This document shows positions 62,568 through 64,000 of a DNA stretch of 64,000 bases, piece by piece. Made by a program: the position numbers and the translations under genes. Numbering within the stretch: position 1 is the first letter of the stretch; every line of letters begins with the position of its first letter. Source of the stretch: Bradyrhizobium sp. sGM-13 (lineage in GTDB: Bacteria; Pseudomonadota; Alphaproteobacteria; Rhizobiales; Xanthobacteraceae); contig NZ_JAGWDK010000012.1 of NCBI RefSeq assembly GCF_018398875.1, forward strand, positions 1 through 64,000, written 5' to 3'. A model generated the notes under the pieces. It made no database searches. It was given only the letters and a program-made list of their open reading frames with translations, and was not told the origin of the DNA.

Positions 62568-63173
62568 CTAGAACAGCGTGCGCTGCCGCATGGCAGCCGA
62601 TAGCGTACCTTCGTCGAGATAATCAAGCTCGCCGCCGACCGGCACACCATGGGCAAGCCGGGTGATTTTGACGTTGGCGTCCTGCAGGAGATCGGTGATG
62701 TAATGGGCGGTGGTCTGGCCGTCGACCGTGGCGTTCAGCGCGAGAACGATTTCGCTGACTTGCGACTCGTGCGCGCGGGCCACCAGCGCGTCGATGGTGA
62801 GGTCCTGCGGACCGATGCCGTCGAGCGGCGACAATGTGGCGCCGAGCACGTGGTAGCGGCCGTTGGTCGCGTTCGCGCGCTCCAGCGCCCAGAGGTCGGC
62901 GACATCGGCGACCACGACGATGGTCGAGGGATCGCGCCTGGGGTCGGTGCACACGGTGCAGGGATTTTGGGTATCGATGTTGCCGCAGGTCTTGCAGACC
63001 TGAATCCTGTCGATTGCCACCTGCAGCGCGCCGGCCAGCGGCGTCATCAGCGCCTCGCGCTTCTTGATCAGATGCAGCGCTGCGCGCCGCGCCGAGCGCG
63101 GCCCGAGCCCCGGCAGGCGCGCCAGGAGCTGGATCAGGCGTTCGATTTCAGGGCCGGCAACGCTTGCGGCCAT
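62568..63173 (-). CDS. recR: Recombination mediator RecR
   Basis: 201 residues. The helix-hairpin-helix ARLPGLGPRSARRAALHLIK, four-Cys zinc finger CKTCGNIDTQNPCTVC, and the Toprim domain IVVVADVADLWALE...NGRYHVLGATLSPLDGIGP are all present. Works with RecF/RecO in gap repair. The ATG lies one base after the YbaB stop; the longer frame overlaps that gene. Confidence 0.96.
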   Translation of the reverse strand: MAASVAGPEIERLIQLLARLPGLGPRSARRAALHLIKKREALMTPLAGALQVAIDRIQVCKTCGNIDTQNPCTVCTDPRRDPSTIVVVADVADLWALERANATNGRYHVLGATLSPLDGIGPQDLTIDALVARAHESQVSEIVLALNATVDGQTTAHYITDLLQDANVKITRLAHGVPVGGELDYLDEGTLSAAMRQRTLF

Positions 63174-63174
63174 T

Positions 63175-63495
63175 TCAGGTGAGACCAAGTCCGGGCGGCA
63201 GGCCGAGCCCACCGGTCAGCGCCTGCATCTTTTCCATCGCCGCGGTTTCCGCCTTGCGCCGCGCGTCGTTTTGCGCGGTGACCAGCAGGTCCTCGAGCAC
63301 TTCGCGCTCCTCGGCCTTCATCAGCGACGGATCGATCTTCACGCCCTTCACTTCCATCTTCGCAGTCATGCGAACGGCAACCAGCCCGCCGCCGGAAATG
63401 CCCTCGACCTCGAGATTGCCGAGCTCTTCCTGCATCGCCTGCATCTTGGATTGCAGCTCCGCCGCCTGCTTCATCATGCCGAGAAAATCAGCCAT
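63175..63495 (-). CDS. YbaB/EbfC nucleoid-associated protein
   Basis: 106 residues, helix-strand-helix YbaB fold: MKQAAELQSKMQAMQEELGNLEVEGISGGGLVAVRMTAKMEVKGVKIDPSL. Binds DNA as a dimer. The conserved order dnaX-ybaB-recR is kept. Confidence 0.95.
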   Translation of the reverse strand: MADFLGMMKQAAELQSKMQAMQEELGNLEVEGISGGGLVAVRMTAKMEVKGVKIDPSLMKAEEREVLEDLLVTAQNDARRKAETAAMEKMQALTGGLGLPPGLGLT

Positions 63496-63519
63496 TCATC
63501 CGTCCTCTCGAGAGTCCGA

Positions 63520-64000
63520 TCAGTCGTCGTCGCCGTCGGAAGTCTCGTTCAAGTCGTCAGTGATAATATCGGATTCCGGCGGCTCAGCGGCAAGCCTTCG
63601 CACCTCGACGACCTTGGTGCCGGGAAACCGCGCCAGCACCTCCTGCACGCGCGGATCGGCCTCGGCTGCGCGGGCATGCTCGTTTCTCGCTTGCTCGTTC
63701 TGCGAACGCAATGTCGGCTGGCCGGCCTCGTTGGAGACGATCACGGTCCAGCGCCGCCCGGTCCACAGTTCCAGCTTGCGGGAGAGGTCGTTGACCAGCC
63801 CCCGCGCCGCATTCCGCTCCAGAGCCACCTCAAGCCGCCCCTCCTCGAAGCGGACCAGCCGCATATCGGCTTCCAGCGCCGCCTTGGTCAGGAGATCGCG
63901 CTTTTCGCCGGCGAGCGCGACAAGCTGCGGGAAAGTCATGATCCGCAGTACGGGCGCGGAGTCCGTTTGTGCCGACGGCGCCGCCATTTGCGGGCGCGCG
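63520..64000 (-). CDS. dnaX: DNA polymerase III gamma/tau subunit, C-terminal part (runs off the window)
   Basis: The visible 155 or more residues are the tau C-terminal region: VLRIMTFPQLVALAGEKRDLLTKAALEADMRLVRFEEGRLEVALE, GLVNDLSRKLELWTGRRWTVIVS, and an acidic tail ending in repeated Asp. The reading frame continues past the right edge, so the ATPase part is outside. Identification rests on this tail and on the dnaX-ybaB-recR order. Confidence 0.88.
   Translation of the reverse strand, partial: ARPQMAAPSAQTDSAPVLRIMTFPQLVALAGEKRDLLTKAALEADMRLVRFEEGRLEVALERNAARGLVNDLSRKLELWTGRRWTVIVSNEAGQPTLRSQNEQARNEHARAAEADPRVQEVLARFPGTKVVEVRRLAAEPPESDIITDDLNETSDGDDD

Overview
The window looks like chromosomal DNA of a Bradyrhizobium-type alphaproteobacterium (Rhizobiales). 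It is GC-rich, and its gene order rpmH-rnpA-yidC-engB-DUF423-argB ... dapD-dapE / truA-fmt-def / rmuC / ampG / recR-YbaB-dnaX matches what I know of that group. Several families of intergenic palindromic repeats typical of Bradyrhizobium are scattered through it. The genus assignment comes from gene content and recognised protein sequences, not from a search.

The left two thirds (1-44 kb) is mostly accessory. In order it holds: a Tat-exported VOC protein; small conserved hypotheticals; a tightly overlapped mannose operon (manA, a GT4 glycosyltransferase with a C-terminal glycosidase-like domain, a GH130 enzyme); a transglutaminase-like protein; an amidase; a divergent HxlR regulator/GST pair; a five-gene peptide-type ABC importer; a PAS histidine kinase; a D-amino-acid-dehydrogenase-like oxidase; a type I secretion locus (ABC exporter and HlyD adaptor bracketed by two low-complexity, probable cargo proteins); a NodD-like LysR regulator divergent from a flavin monooxygenase/FMN reductase/hydrolase/solute-binding cluster with a nod-box-like 49-bp sequence between them; small enzymes including a gene broken by an in-frame stop; a ClpS/ClpX-zinc-finger/AAA+ fusion; a divergent type III pantothenate kinase; and the very large NAD-glutamate dehydrogenase.

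The right third (44-64 kb) is housekeeping: queD, tRNA-Arg(ACG), a membrane histidine kinase, the rpmH-rnpA-yidC operon behind a clear sigma-70-type promoter, engB, argB, a DUF1036 protein, a HAD nucleotidase, dapD, dapE, truA, fmt, def, rmuC (behind two CtrA-like boxes), a GIY-YIG nuclease gene nested in repeat sequence, ampG, recR, the YbaB gene and the 3' end of dnaX, which runs off the right edge.

The most interesting items are: (1) the single-chain ClpS-like domain + ClpX-type zinc finger + AAA+ ATPase at 35.1-36.9 kb, a candidate self-contained N-degron unfoldase with altered pocket residues; (2) the NodD-like regulator and nod-box-like site controlling a flavin monooxygenase operon rather than nodulation genes; (3) the type I secretion locus whose flanking proteins share a glycine/valine/leucine-rich motif instead of RTX repeats.
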